Source: Mytilus edulis (taxonomy: Eukaryota; Mollusca; Bivalvia; Mytilida; Mytilidae). From it: a stretch of DNA of 64,000 bases. How positions within the stretch are numbered: the first letter of the stretch is position 1; every line of letters starts with the position of its first letter. Location: the NCBI RefSeq assembly GCF_963676685.1, contig NC_092345.1, positions 72,281,960 through 72,345,959 on the forward strand, given 5' to 3'. Both the position numbers and the translations under genes were made by a program. The notes beneath the pieces are model-generated. The model saw nothing but the letters and a program-made list of their open reading frames with translations. It did not search any database and had not been told where the DNA came from. Of the stretch, positions 1-11,300 are shown piece by piece.

Positions 1-303
1 CCTACAGTTACAACTGTAAAAGTTCTAATGTTTTGATAAATGTTAAACTGGTGTATTATTCTAAGTAATAACATTTTGGTGCTGGTGCTAGGGCTTGGCA
101 GCAGGAAGATATTAAATGTATTCATATGTTTGTTCAAATTTGGATTAACATTTTGTAACATGTTTTTTTTTAATGAAAACACTTATCTATTGATATTTTT
201 ATTAGCTTTTTTTTTTTTTTATGATGTATGACAGGGGATGTCATAGATTAATTTAGTTTTGTTCTGATTCCTTTTTTCTTGAACATTATTGTGTTTATTT
301 CAG

Positions 304-376
304 GTAATGGTTTTATTTCTACATCCTTATTAGGAGATTTGATGAGTGCATTAGACCTTGTATCTGAAAAAGAATA
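304..376 (+). CDS. MINDY3: MINDY3 exon (third from last)
   Basis: It runs from a TTTCAG acceptor to a GTAAGT donor, 73 bp, in phase 2 to phase 2 (two bases, 23 codons, two bases). It encodes NGFISTSLLGDLMSALDLV and then SEKEY, the helical stretch before the last conserved MINDY3 block. Confidence 0.88.
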
Positions 377-1961
377 GTAAGTGCTCAAATCTTATAGGTC
401 CTATATGACAGAACATACATCTTTAGTATGGCTTTCTGAGTTTTTAAAATGAAGGTTAAGTTTAAGAATAAACTGTTCATTTTCAGTATGATTTCTCAGT
501 TCATCCCTTCTGCAACTACAATGTTATTTTAAAAATCCCAGATGCCACTGCATGTTTATCAAACAATAGTCAATCAATCTTCAAAACAAAGGTCCTCAAA
601 GGAAGTGTGTGCACACAGTTTTACTCTGAACCTGGTGGTGTTTAAAACTTTTTGTTTTCTCTCTTTAATTTTGCTAACATAGCATAATGTTTTCCAGATG
701 AGCAGTTCAGGCTCATTAGAGTAACTATTTATAGTTAAAAGTTTTATAATTATCTTAATTTTAATTGTATGCTCATCTATACAGTTTGAGATTGTAGTTA
801 TATACTTGGATCATCAGGGCAGAACTTCATGATATATTTTTATTGTATTTATATTTACAGTGTAGATATAATGACCAGCAAGCTAGATTCAGAAAGTCTG
901 GGAATAATTACAATGCACTGTTTTATGGAGGAGTTTTATCCAGGGGATGTCATCAAGGACACTCCAAATACATTCGAATTATACCATTATAATGGTATTC
1001 CTAGGTCATGCTTAAACTCTAAGGTAACAGAATAATTATACCATTATAATTGTATTCCTAGGTCATGCTTAAACTCTAAGGTAACAGAATAATTATACCA
1101 TTATAATTGTATTCCTAGGTCATGCTTACACTCTAAGGTAACAGAATAATTATACCATTATAATGGTATTCCTAGGTCATGCTTAAACTCTAAGGTAACA
1201 GAATAATTATACCATTATAATGGTATTCCTAGGTCATGCTTAAACTCTAAGGTAACAGAATAATTATACCATTATAATGGTATTCCTAGGTCATGCTTAA
1301 ACTCTAAGGTAACACAATAATTCTATAAGTTATAGAACATATAAAACTTTTGAAGTAAAAAGATTGGTTAAACATTAAATAAGAATCATTAATGTAAAAG
1401 AAAAGAGAGAACATACAATATTTATGTTACAATATATAGTTAAGACACTTATTCTGAGAAAACAATATTTAGTTAAGACACTTGAACTAACAACACAATA
1501 AACAGTTTACACACTTTTACTAACAAATTAATATACAGTTTAGACATTTGAAATAAGGACACAATATTAAGTTAAAACACTCAGATTGAAGACTGTATTA
1601 CATCCAATGACAATATTCAAATGCATATTCAGGATGAGAACATAATTTGTGATTTTGAGAACTGGCTTTCTGGATATTATCTTGAAATCCATAATAGACA
1701 ACTACAACACATTTCATTGGTTCAAAATATTTTATGGCAGATTGGAGAAGGAAAAATTCATTTATTTTCAGGCATAACACTATATAATAATTATTTTACC
1801 ATATTTTGCAGGTGAAATACTTTGTTGGAACAGCCACTTTACCAGAAGAATTAGAAGTCCAGATTATAACAGATACATCTCCTATAAAACTTTGTCTACA
1901 AACAAAATGGCCGAGTATAGAAATGTCATGGACAGATAATTACATCCCCTCACTGAATTAA
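304..1961 (+). CDS. MINDY3: MINDY3 (FAM188A) deubiquitinase, last three exons (5' part off window)
   Basis: This is the C-terminal end of MINDY-3, a cysteine protease of the MINDY family that trims K48-linked ubiquitin chains. Three exons join in phase: 304-376, 861-1023 and 1812-1961, giving about 128 codons to a TAA stop. Recognition rests on the segment ALDLVSEKEY, then LDSESLGIITM, the motif ELYHYNG, and the terminal block SPIKLCLQTKWPSIE ending in PSLN, which match the C-terminus of vertebrate MINDY3 as I know it. The catalytic Cys and His lie upstream, outside the window. All three exons have AG acceptors, and the first two have GTAAGT-like or GTAACA donors. The donor of the second exon sits inside a 57-bp tandem array (977-1318). 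No canonical AATAAA was found close downstream. Confidence in the family is high; the number of missing exons is unknown. Confidence 0.9.
861..1023 (+). CDS. MINDY3: MINDY3 exon (penultimate)
   Basis: It runs from a TTTACAG acceptor to a GTAACA donor, 163 bp (1 + 54 codons), continuing the split Tyr codon of the previous exon. It contains LDSESLGIITM, FMEEFYPGD and ELYHYNG. Its last 47 bp plus the donor are the first unit of a six-copy 57-bp tandem repeat. Confidence 0.88.
977..1318 (+). repeat. 57-bp minisatellite, six units, spanning an exon-intron junction
   Basis: Six head-to-tail 57-bp units, nearly identical by eye, begin inside the MINDY3 penultimate exon and run into its intron. Each unit holds ATACCATTATAAT, CCTAGGTCATGC and the donor context TCTAAGGTAACA. 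The period is 19 codons, so every downstream copy is in frame with the exon, but each carries an in-frame TAA just after the donor-like site. Confidence 0.95.
1812..1961 (+). CDS. MINDY3: MINDY3 terminal exon
   Basis: It runs from a TTTTGCAG acceptor to a TAA stop, 50 codons with the stop, in phase 0. It carries VKYFVGTATLPEELEV and CLQTKWPSIEMSW, the highly conserved C-terminal signature of MINDY3. Confidence 0.92.
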   Translation: MKYFVGTATLPEELEVQIITDTSPIKLCLQTKWPSIEMSWTDNYIPSLN

Positions 1962-3399
1962 TACTCATTGTTATATTTTATAATCTTGTTAATGTCATAT
2001 AAATACACAAATATAACACAGTTTTGTTGTTTTTCAATAATTTTAGATGAGAATGATAAAAAAAAAATTGCAGAGTTATGGTCCTTGGACCTCTGAAAAT
2101 TCAAGCCAATAATCAGTTTTCAACACTTTTTTTCAACATGCTTGCAGATATTGATTTGATATTTGTGTTTTGTAGTTTACACCATGACAAGTTATAGATC
2201 AAGTTAGTATTTTATTCCAGTACAATGAATTTTTAACTGGTAGGGGACTATATGTATTGTCAAACAATACTTTCAGAATTACTGAACTTCAAATTAAAGA
2301 AAAATGACATTATGAATCCTAGTTTGTCTTGGCTTTAATTAGGGATTTGTGAATTATATTACAATTTATCCACCAGCATGGCAACACAGACTAAAAATTG
2401 GGCTATCAAGATCATAAATATTGTCTTATATCTCCTAAACTGCAGTATGTACAGTGTTCTGACAGAGGAAAAGTTTAAATCCCCTTTTACTGTAAATTTA
2501 GCATTTATTATTGCTTTCTTCTAAAATGTGATTTTAATTTTTGCGGTACATGTATTGAGAAAAATAATGTTTAATTCATATACAAAATTTCAAATTGATG
2601 GGTTAAATTTTTGTGATTATGACCCTGTTGCATTTATTGCAATAATTAAAACATCGCAATAATTTCTGAATTAATAGTAATCCTATAACTTTGCATGGCA
2701 ATTTCTTAATCGGAGTTTATAACTTTTTTGATGATTTTGTATACAATTGATTTTCAATTCATTCCATCACTTATCAGACAGATATTTAAACTTTATAATA
2801 GTTCTATGTTTGACAACATGAAACATCTTTTATTTGATTCTTTATATAATTTTTATCGAAATAAGTTAAGGACAACAGACATATGCCAGTCTGACATTTG
2901 AGACATTATGGCATATGTATAAAAGATGAAATAGTCACGGATTTATATAATTTTAATGATGAAGAAAGATGTATACTTGCTAAATTTTGACTAAATACAA
3001 ATAAATTAAAACAGAAGTTGAAAGATGCCAAAATTTAAGCTGTGGAAGGTGGAATTTGTAAACAGTCCCTCTGGGTGCAGGATTTTCTTTGTGGCCTTCT
3101 GCTTTATTCTGCTCTTTGATCAGGTTGTTGTCACATTCCCACTTTCCATTTTCAATTTTATTGTAAAATAGATTTTGAAATATTAAAACATGATAAATAT
3201 ATAGAAGAGGTGACAGGTTGGTTTGATCCAACTTTGATTAAAACTAAAAGCTCTATTTAAAGTCTATTCATATACTACAACAGTACAATATAATTTCAGC
3301 AGAAACTAGCATAGATGCAACATAACCACACATTATATAAGACATATCAAGCACCATGAAGATAAACATATACACATTTTAAAAACATGAATAAGTTAT
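1962..3399. other. Intergenic DNA, no gene seen
   Basis: AT-rich sequence downstream of MINDY3. No open frame shows coding character. A degraded member of the GGGAATGTG dispersed repeat lies at about 3055-3175 in reverse orientation. Confidence 0.7.
3055..3175 (-). repeat. Degraded copy of the GGGAATGTG dispersed family
   Basis: Read in reverse it follows the family order of a block like GGGAATGTGNCAA, then ACAACAACC and a CAGAAGG block. Related copies in this window lie at 13345-13460, 15057-15165, 42625-43215 and 44990-45140. This copy is the most diverged. Confidence 0.6.
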
Positions 3400-3550
3400 A
3401 GTTATTGACCAAGCAAGTCGGTATATAGAATTTAATCTGCACAGGTCAGGTGACCCTTATTAACCCGAACAACGTAGGAGTTCGGGTTAAAGGGTCATCC
3501 TGAGCGCGTGCAGATTAAATTCTATATACCGATTTGATTGGCCAATAACT
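3400..3550. repeat. 150-bp near-perfect palindrome (hairpin)
   Basis: Two arms of about 70 bp are inverted around a 9-base centre at 3471-3479. The left arm carries GTCGGTATATAGAATTTAAT and the right arm its complement; the inner ends are AACCCGAAC and GTTCGGGTT. No clear target duplication was seen. A TGACGTCA (CRE-like) site lies just outside at 3562-3569. It could be a fold-back MITE. Confidence 0.9.
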
Positions 3551-6211
3551 GTTTTAACACATGACGTCATTAATTTACATGAACGTCAGTTTTAGATGTG
3601 GACGATATTCCCCAATCCACGGATCCTAGGAAAGTTTATTGTAGGGTAAAGAAAGGGGGAAATACGACTTTCATTGGTAAGTTTTAAATTGATAACTTTT
3701 TTTTAGGTTTATACTTATTGTAATTTTTTTTTAGTTTTATACCATTATTGTAAATTTTTTTTAGGTTTAGACTTATTGTAAAATTGCAATTTAATGGTAG
3801 ATTTTTTTTTAATGTTTCTATTAAATCTATTCCCATTTTTTTTTTTAATAAATGACGATTAAGACTTTGACAAATTGAGTACTTTCACATCGTTGTAGGC
3901 AAAAAAAATCATAACTGAAAGGGTTATTGAGTTTAGATTAATTGCTTTTGAATTTCTTTCCACCAATGATATGCTTTAATAGAGAAAGATAAACCGAGGA
4001 AGAATTAGATGTTATATTTTAAATTTTAAATGTTGAATAAACAGAAAATACGTTTCTCTTTCCAATCTTTTACTCCCCCCTCCCCCAAATTTCTTTGTAT
4101 CTACTGACACGTCCATCTAAATGATGTCTGATTGATCTCTAGCTAATCTCCCTGTTTTAAAACAAACTTAAATATGACCCCCTTTAAATTCGATCCAAAA
4201 ATATTGGGAATAGATATTCAAGAAGTAGTTATAAATTCCATTGAATCTAAAACTAGTCCAAATCAGATTTCTTTTATTCAGATATTCTTAGATATATTTC
4301 TTTTTTGGCGGAAGTTACCAAAAATTGTTTTAACTTTCTTTCTTACTTTAAAACACTGATTTAAGATGTTGTACGCAAAATATAATACTGAAACATTTTA
4401 TGTTCAAGCTAAGATGAAAAAAAGGAATGAGAAACCTTTCTTTTTTCCTATTCTGAAACTACGATTTTTGTACAATTGAAAGTTCAGCTTTGTCGTAATT
4501 TCAAGGCAAATGGCGGATTCGGGGGTGGGGACGAACATGTCGTTCACCCTAGGATTGGACAAATTATCGTGTATTGCCTTAAAATCGTCAATATTGTTTT
4601 TAGTCTCGCTACGCTTAGTGATATTTTTTTTTAATTTGATAGAATAACGCCTCTTTTAAAAACTAGGAACCGTCCCTAAAGGTGAAAATAGATTTGAACT
4701 GTGCAGTATATCTGAGGTAGTTAATGCACACCTTTGTCGTGCATTATCCAGATTATAGCACAGTAAGAACAAAGAGATTTTACCCATACCATGTGTTAAG
4801 TCCATTAAAACATGTCCTTGACAGCTGTCACAAGTCCTTTGGTGCATTTCGAAGTGATATAATTTAAGCTCATATATTAATATGTATTGAGTTTAAGCAC
4901 TAAAACAGCATATTCATGCATGTACTAAGTAAATTAAACACCAAACAATAAATGCATGTGATGCGCTAAAACAGTAAAATTAATAGTCATGCATTAAGCC
5001 AATGAAAATTTATATATAATAAAAAAGGATGAAGACAACATTTTATAGATTTAATATGTTGGAAGCTCTTTGCTGGATTTATCTCCATCAGACACTAAAT
5101 TGAATATTTAAAGCAAAGGAAATCAATAAAACAGATAAATATTTATTCATGCATCTTGTAAATAGATTTGAAAAACCAAATATTGCAGTGCCATGAGATG
5201 TCATTTAGTATTGTGGAACATGGTGCTGTACTGAAAGTATATTATTGCATGTACCATTTTGATTCTAATGTTCTTCAGTGTGTGTTTTCTTAATAAAATA
5301 ATAGATGAAGACATTTTATATTTTGATAAAATTGTTTGAAAAAGACGATCAACTGTTTAAAGTATCAAAAACTATTTAATACTACAAACCAGTTTCCAGA
5401 AAATAGGCTATCCACTGGTTAATAGTTTTCAAAAACTATTTAAGGGAAGTAAATATTTTCCCGTATTTTTTGTATAAAATAACCTATGAACAAAAGCAAG
5501 TATATTCTTCCTCGTTCTCTACTCTGAACAGTGGCAGATCCAAAACATTTCAGGGAGTAGGCACTGACTGCCTAAGAAGAGGACCGCTCCAGTCATGGTA
5601 AGCGTGTCTATTTTATATCATAGAATATATAAGTTTGTCACAAATTTGATGTTTGATCCGAAATGTTATATTTACAAATTATCCAATAATTAAGCAAACT
5701 GTGTTCATGTACAGGTATCGTCGAAATAAAATATGTACAACTGCTCTTAGTCTTGCTTTAACAGCCAAATGTATCTATACAACCATTTACTTATAAATAT
5801 ATACTACCTGGAGTGTGTCATTAGTCTGGGACACCCCACAAGACTTGTCCTATACGGCACAACTTGTACAAACCAATCAAGAACTCTAAGGGTCACACCG
5901 TTATAATTGAAATGATGTTCCCTTGTATTCTTTATTGTTCTCACAATTTCCTGCTTAGCACCCTCTACATTGGACCTGATCTACATTTTACCCACCAAAT
6001 ATATTCATTACTATGTTTTTTATCAAACTTTAAGTATCACCAGATACATATTAATAAAACGTAAAAAAAAAATTTGTTATCCAACTTTTACTATTGCATC
6101 ACAGAACGATCTAGGTATTTAAAACAGTAAACAAGGAAAATCCAATGTATAGACTACATAATTTAATAAACATTACAGAAACGAAATATTTCTCTTAGAT
6201 AACAAAACTTA
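3551..6211. other. Intergenic DNA, no gene seen
   Basis: T-rich stretches (about 3690-3840), a CCCCCCTCCCCC run near 4075, and a short relic of the GGCGGATC repeat family near 5530-5600. Short open frames here have no recognisable domain or splice context. Confidence 0.6.
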
Positions 6212-6663
6212 GCTGAAACCCAGGGGGAAAAGGGGGGGGGGGGGTACTGACTATCCTTTCGGGTATAACTGTGCCGACAGCTCTTGCCAAATCATACCCT
6301 GTTCTAACCAGAAAACATTGAAAAACATACCCTGTTCTAAACAGAAATATCGAAAAACATACCCTGTTCTAGACACGCTCAGAAAATGTATACCCTGTTC
6401 TAGACCGTATAAAATAGATGCTGTTCTAGGCCCAGTTCTAGACTGTATCTTAAACAGTTAAATAAGCGATCCTGTTCTAGACAAATACTTTGTTTAAAAA
6501 AAGACCCTGTTCTCACCAGCAGGGCATGAAAAAGCGACCCTGTTCTAACCAGCAGACACGAAAAAGTGACCCTGTTCTAACCAGCAGGGCATGAAAAAGC
6601 GACCCTGTTTTGCGGCACACACATACCACTAAAATATAGGAAGTAACCCCCGGGGGCTGAAAC
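6212..6663. mobile_element. hAT-like nonautonomous element with internal ACCCTGTTCTA minisatellite
   Basis: The element at 6220-6655 is flanked by the 8-bp direct repeat GCTGAAAC (6212-6219 and 6656-6663), the duplication length expected for hAT elements. Its ends are G/C runs in inverted orientation (CCAGGGGG on the left, CCCCCGGGG on the right). Inside are about a dozen irregularly spaced copies of ACCCTGTTCTA, many followed by GAC, CCAGCAG or GAAAAAG. There is no coding sequence. Confidence 0.65.
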
Positions 6664-8053
6664 GCATACAAGTAGAATTAGTAGAATACGTCAGACGTTT
6701 TGCAGACCTTGGAATGCGTTATAGCTAAAAGGAGCTTTTAAAATATGTTATTGTTTTGTGACATTCCGGCTTTATATTAAGCTTTTGATCATTTGATATA
6801 ATATGCATACATGTATTTGCGCGTAGCACCCCCCTTTATTCACAAGGACAATTTACATTTACGTTTTTAATGCATTATTGAAATCAAGACACTTGAACTT
6901 ATATAAGATTATCAGTTTTTAAAAGTTAACGTTTTGCACCAGGTACAGGGTGAGATAAACGTCCATTGAAGAAAACTATTTGGCAGTTGCCAGATTTTTG
7001 AAATCATTATTTGTCCTTAAATAACCAACCTAGCCCTTAAACAGCATTGTTTTATTCTTTCAAAGGTGAATATTTATTGGTTAATGTTATTCAATATTAT
7101 ATAAGGAAGTATAATCGGCTATTAATATAGATAATTTCCGTACAATAAACAGATAGTGAAGTACACAATCGTATACATGTATGTGTATGTATAGTCATTG
7201 GGGTTTACAACCACGTGAGTACAATCTTAATAATTTTCTTCTTTCTTTTAGTTTGATTTTTTCCGATATTGAACATCACCATTTAGCCAGAATAGCAAAT
7301 ATCATTCATTAATACCACAAACGATTATTGTAATTAAGTTAAAATGAAACGAAAGCTAACACATCTCCTGTGTTGTATAAATTAATTCGATGTTGCTTAT
7401 CAGTAATTTTCATGGTAGAATATTTGACCTTTAGACAAATACCCGACCCCCTTCCCCACCAGAAGCGCGATATATCAGTAGTTTAGTATTTTACTTATAT
7501 TTTTAAAGAAAGAATCTGAAATGACAAAAGTGTCGAATTGCTAATATTTTTTATGCATGTATGGCATGTTTTATTTTGGTGTCATCGCGGACCAATATTC
7601 GTCTTTTTAAACAAATATGTCCACTAAAAATAATGATGTTATTGTCTGAGATCATGTATAGTTTTTCACAAGAAAAACAAAGGGAGCAACATTTTTATAT
7701 CGAATGCATTTTGTTTGTAATACCGGGTTATAATCAAGCGCTGTCATCTGTGCATTAGGCAAAAACTGAACACTCATGGTTCTTCGTGACGCAAAAAAAA
7801 AACCAACCCACCTAACTAGTTTCGAGTATAATGTAAACATTTGGTCAACAAGCAAATATACTAACCAAATTTTTTTAAGGTGGGTCTTTACATTTTTTAA
7901 ATATTTGCAGTGTACTTTTTTCAAAGTATATCTCGATCCGTTTCACAACTTTCTACAAAACAAACTATTCAAAGATTCTTAAAGATACCATCATAATTAT
8001 GATGTAAGTGTTACCATGAACATTTTTTATCGCATCATTTTTTCTCTCAACAG
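6664..8053. other. Intergenic DNA upstream of the GTPase-kinase gene
   Basis: No coding exon was recognised. The first exon of the next gene is preceded by TTTTCTCTCAACAG ending at about 8053, so 8054-8114 is probably 5' UTR in a spliced exon. A non-coding first exon and promoter would then lie somewhere in this interval, but cannot be placed. Confidence 0.5.
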
Positions 8054-8114
8054 TTTTTGGAGTCAGAAACGGAGTTTGTAATGTGAGATATTAATACCTT
8101 GATAGAGTAGACTT

Positions 8115-8366
8115 ATGATGTCAACAGATGACATAGACACAGGCGAACAATGGACTCCAAGCTATGGACAATGTAATGATGACCAGGTAGTGGACAGCGC
8201 GTATGCTTCTGGTGACAGTCTTCCTAAGGAACACCTTCTAAACAGTCTTCCCAAGGAACACCTTCTACACAGTCATCTCAAGGAACACCTTCTACACAGT
8301 CATCCCAAAGAACACCTTCTATATACACAAACGATGTCGGATTCAAACTCAGATAAAGAACACATG
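8115..8366 (+). CDS. GTPase-kinase exon 1 with KEHLL repeats
   Basis: It starts at the first of two ATGs, with an upstream in-frame stop nearby, and ends at a GTAAAA donor after 84 codons. It is acidic and low-complexity, with four 9-residue repeats of the form S(L/H)(P/L)KEHLL(N/H/Y). No domain is recognisable. The next in-frame Met is adjacent, so the start is uncertain by one codon. Confidence 0.75.
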
Positions 8367-11300
8367 GTAAAATTTTATTGTATACACGTCGTTAAAAGAA
8401 ATACTTGTATATCATTTTGGTTTTCTTTTCACGTGTTTTTGTATACAGTGGCAGACGGGATCCAGAAATTTTGATAAAAAGGGGAGGGGGCGCTACCGTC
8501 ATGCTTCAGTGATTCCCTATATAATCAACCAAATTTTTCCCACAAAGGAGGGGGGCGGCCCCCAGGCCCCCTTGATCTTGCCTATGGTATATATAAAACA
8601 ACAAGGTACAATCAACTATTACAGTATGTAATAAAAATTAGGCAATTCTCGAGGAATACACTTTTGAAATGGTTGCACAGTGAAAAAATCAATACAATTC
8701 AATAATACAAGCTCCAGAAAAAACAGGGGTCCCTTATGGTAAAAGTGAAATTCTATTGTACATGAAACAGAAAATGTAGCTGACAAAGCCAGTTAAGTGT
8801 CGAATTTGACCGGAAATATGAAGTATATGCAAGTTCTTAACTGAACTATTCACATCTACATCTATTGAATAAACAAACCTCTATATGCATTCTGAGCCGA
8901 CATTTACTTGCCCAACGTAAGATGATATTACATAAATAGTGTCTTGGCTAATTTCTGAATTGTTAAAGAATCCAATTTGCTCATCAATAGACTTTTTTCA
9001 ATGAATATGCAAAATTTAGAAATCATGCACATTTTATAATTGTATTACCGGCAACTTCAATTTCAATTTTACTTTGGGATATGGTTGGAGTACAATACGT
9101 TATTTTTCAATAAACTAAATTTTTTTTAAAGAAAAACTGGTAGGTTGATGCTTCTTTACATTTTGTTTTTGGAAAATCTGCGATTGAGTATCACGCTTTA
9201 AATGATTTCTCTTAAATGTTTGTATTTTAAGATATTTGAATGAAAGTGACACACACAAAGCTTTATAATTTTGCTTCATGTACATATTTCTTAATGAGAT
9301 ACATCTTACGAATTTAAATTTAAATTAGAATTACAACTGATTTTCGATATATCCAAATCAACGGACCAACTCTGATCATTGGTCCTAGACTACATAGATT
9401 AACGGACCGTTACTACGCAGATAAATGCATTTTACTATTATGTATCTCCATTCAATTGTAGATAATCGGATCGAGTCCTCAATAAACCGAATGATGCCCT
9501 TGGAAATTAAAAAAAATATGGATTCTTATAGATATAATAAGACATTTAACAAAATTTGGTACGATTTTACTTCTTATAGGATGCAAAACAGACTGGTACG
9601 ATTATAGAGAATAATAAACAGTGCGTTTTTGAGGTTTATGATGAGATTCAGAAACTGATCACTCATTCTGACATAGAAGAGAAGCTAAAGGAAGAATTAA
9701 CAATAGAGTTTGGGGATTTGTCTGTAGAAATTGGGAGACTTAAAGAAGAGTTGATAGAAAGTGAATGTCCTATAGTTGTAACAGGTATTTATAGATTAAA
9801 TGCTCTTACAAACTTACTATCATCTATATGAAGATTTGTTTTAAATCCGGCAGCGAATACAATCCATATAACATACAAATCCATACGAAATGATATTGTA
9901 TTGATAGTTGTTAAATGTCCTGCACGGTCAGTTTTGAGTAAACCCTTTATAGAAAAAGTTTTGTAAATACTAAATCAGTAGGGATGATAAGTGTTCATCG
10001 TAGAGATTGAATTATTTGAAAAATCTAAACAGACTCTCCAAAGATAATGTGCAAACATGCTCTTTGATAAGGCAATATTCCTTTTTTTCAAAATAAATTA
10101 TAGACAAATTATAAAATTTATCACTAGCATACTATAATACAAAAACCACCGAAACACTAAGTTAGTGTCGGATTGATGTAAAGCAATTGCAAGTCTAGTA
10201 ATACTAGCATCGTGTGATCATTCCTTTGTTACACAATTACAGTAAAATACTAAAAGTATGTATACGGAGTCTTCCGAATAAGATTTTTTGCTATTGGAAT
10301 TCGGATTGATGTTAGAGTGCGTGGATGTTAGGTGTCAGTTTTGTACAAAGGATTACAATGTATATATTCTACATGTCTTATCTTGGAAAATACTAGTACA
10401 GCATTTTGCCATCCATATCAGCATGTTATTGGTTCAATTGTCAGTGGGACGAGAACTTTCCATTTGTCTTTTATGAGAATACCTTACCTTCAGTACACAC
10501 ACACAGTCTCTAATGCATAAGTTTTTATAAGAGCAGATCCGAAACTCTTTAAATCAAATCTCAATCAGGCTAGTAAGAAGTTTGATTCATATAAAATATT
10601 TTACAACTTATTTTATTTTAGATTTTATATAACTAACAGGATTAATTAAACCATGTATCGAGTTTCAACTTTTAGGTGAGACATCAGCAGGTAAAAGCAG
10701 TTTTATCAACCTACTAGTTGGATATGAACTTCTCCCTTCTTCTGTATTATCATGCACATCAACTATATGTCGCGTTAGGAACAGAAAGGAAAAGGCTCTG
10801 CTTATAGTCGATGAACATGACACAGTGACCAAACTACCCCTTCCTCCCAATATAGACGCAGAAACCATGAACGAGAAACTAGGTCAATATGTCAACCCTG
10901 GCGATGGTCAGGATTGCTATAAATACGTGGATATAGACTGGCCCATACCAATTCTTCAGGTAAGATGCAATGCTTGACATCGTAAAAGCAGCATAGCATA
11001 GTACGTATCTTTGGTGATACAAACAGTGTTATAAGAAAATAAAGATACAAAGTAGACAATAAGAATAATAAGACAATGGCAACAACAACATGGCCGAAAG
11101 ACGAAATTAAAACTTGAAGATCAAGCCCCCCTACTCATGATTCCAACGACCCTAAAACTAAAGCAGTTTCAGTTCAACTGTCGTGCAAACTTTACGAGAT
11201 GGGGTAGAGAAAACACGGACTGGGCTTATAATATGGATATATTATAAAAGATGTAAATATATCATTTACATCTACATATTAGGTTTTTTGTTTCCTTATT

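Noticed and set aside
10665..10868. 67-codon minus-strand open frame
   Set aside because: It is the antisense shadow of the P-loop exon of the GTPase-kinase.
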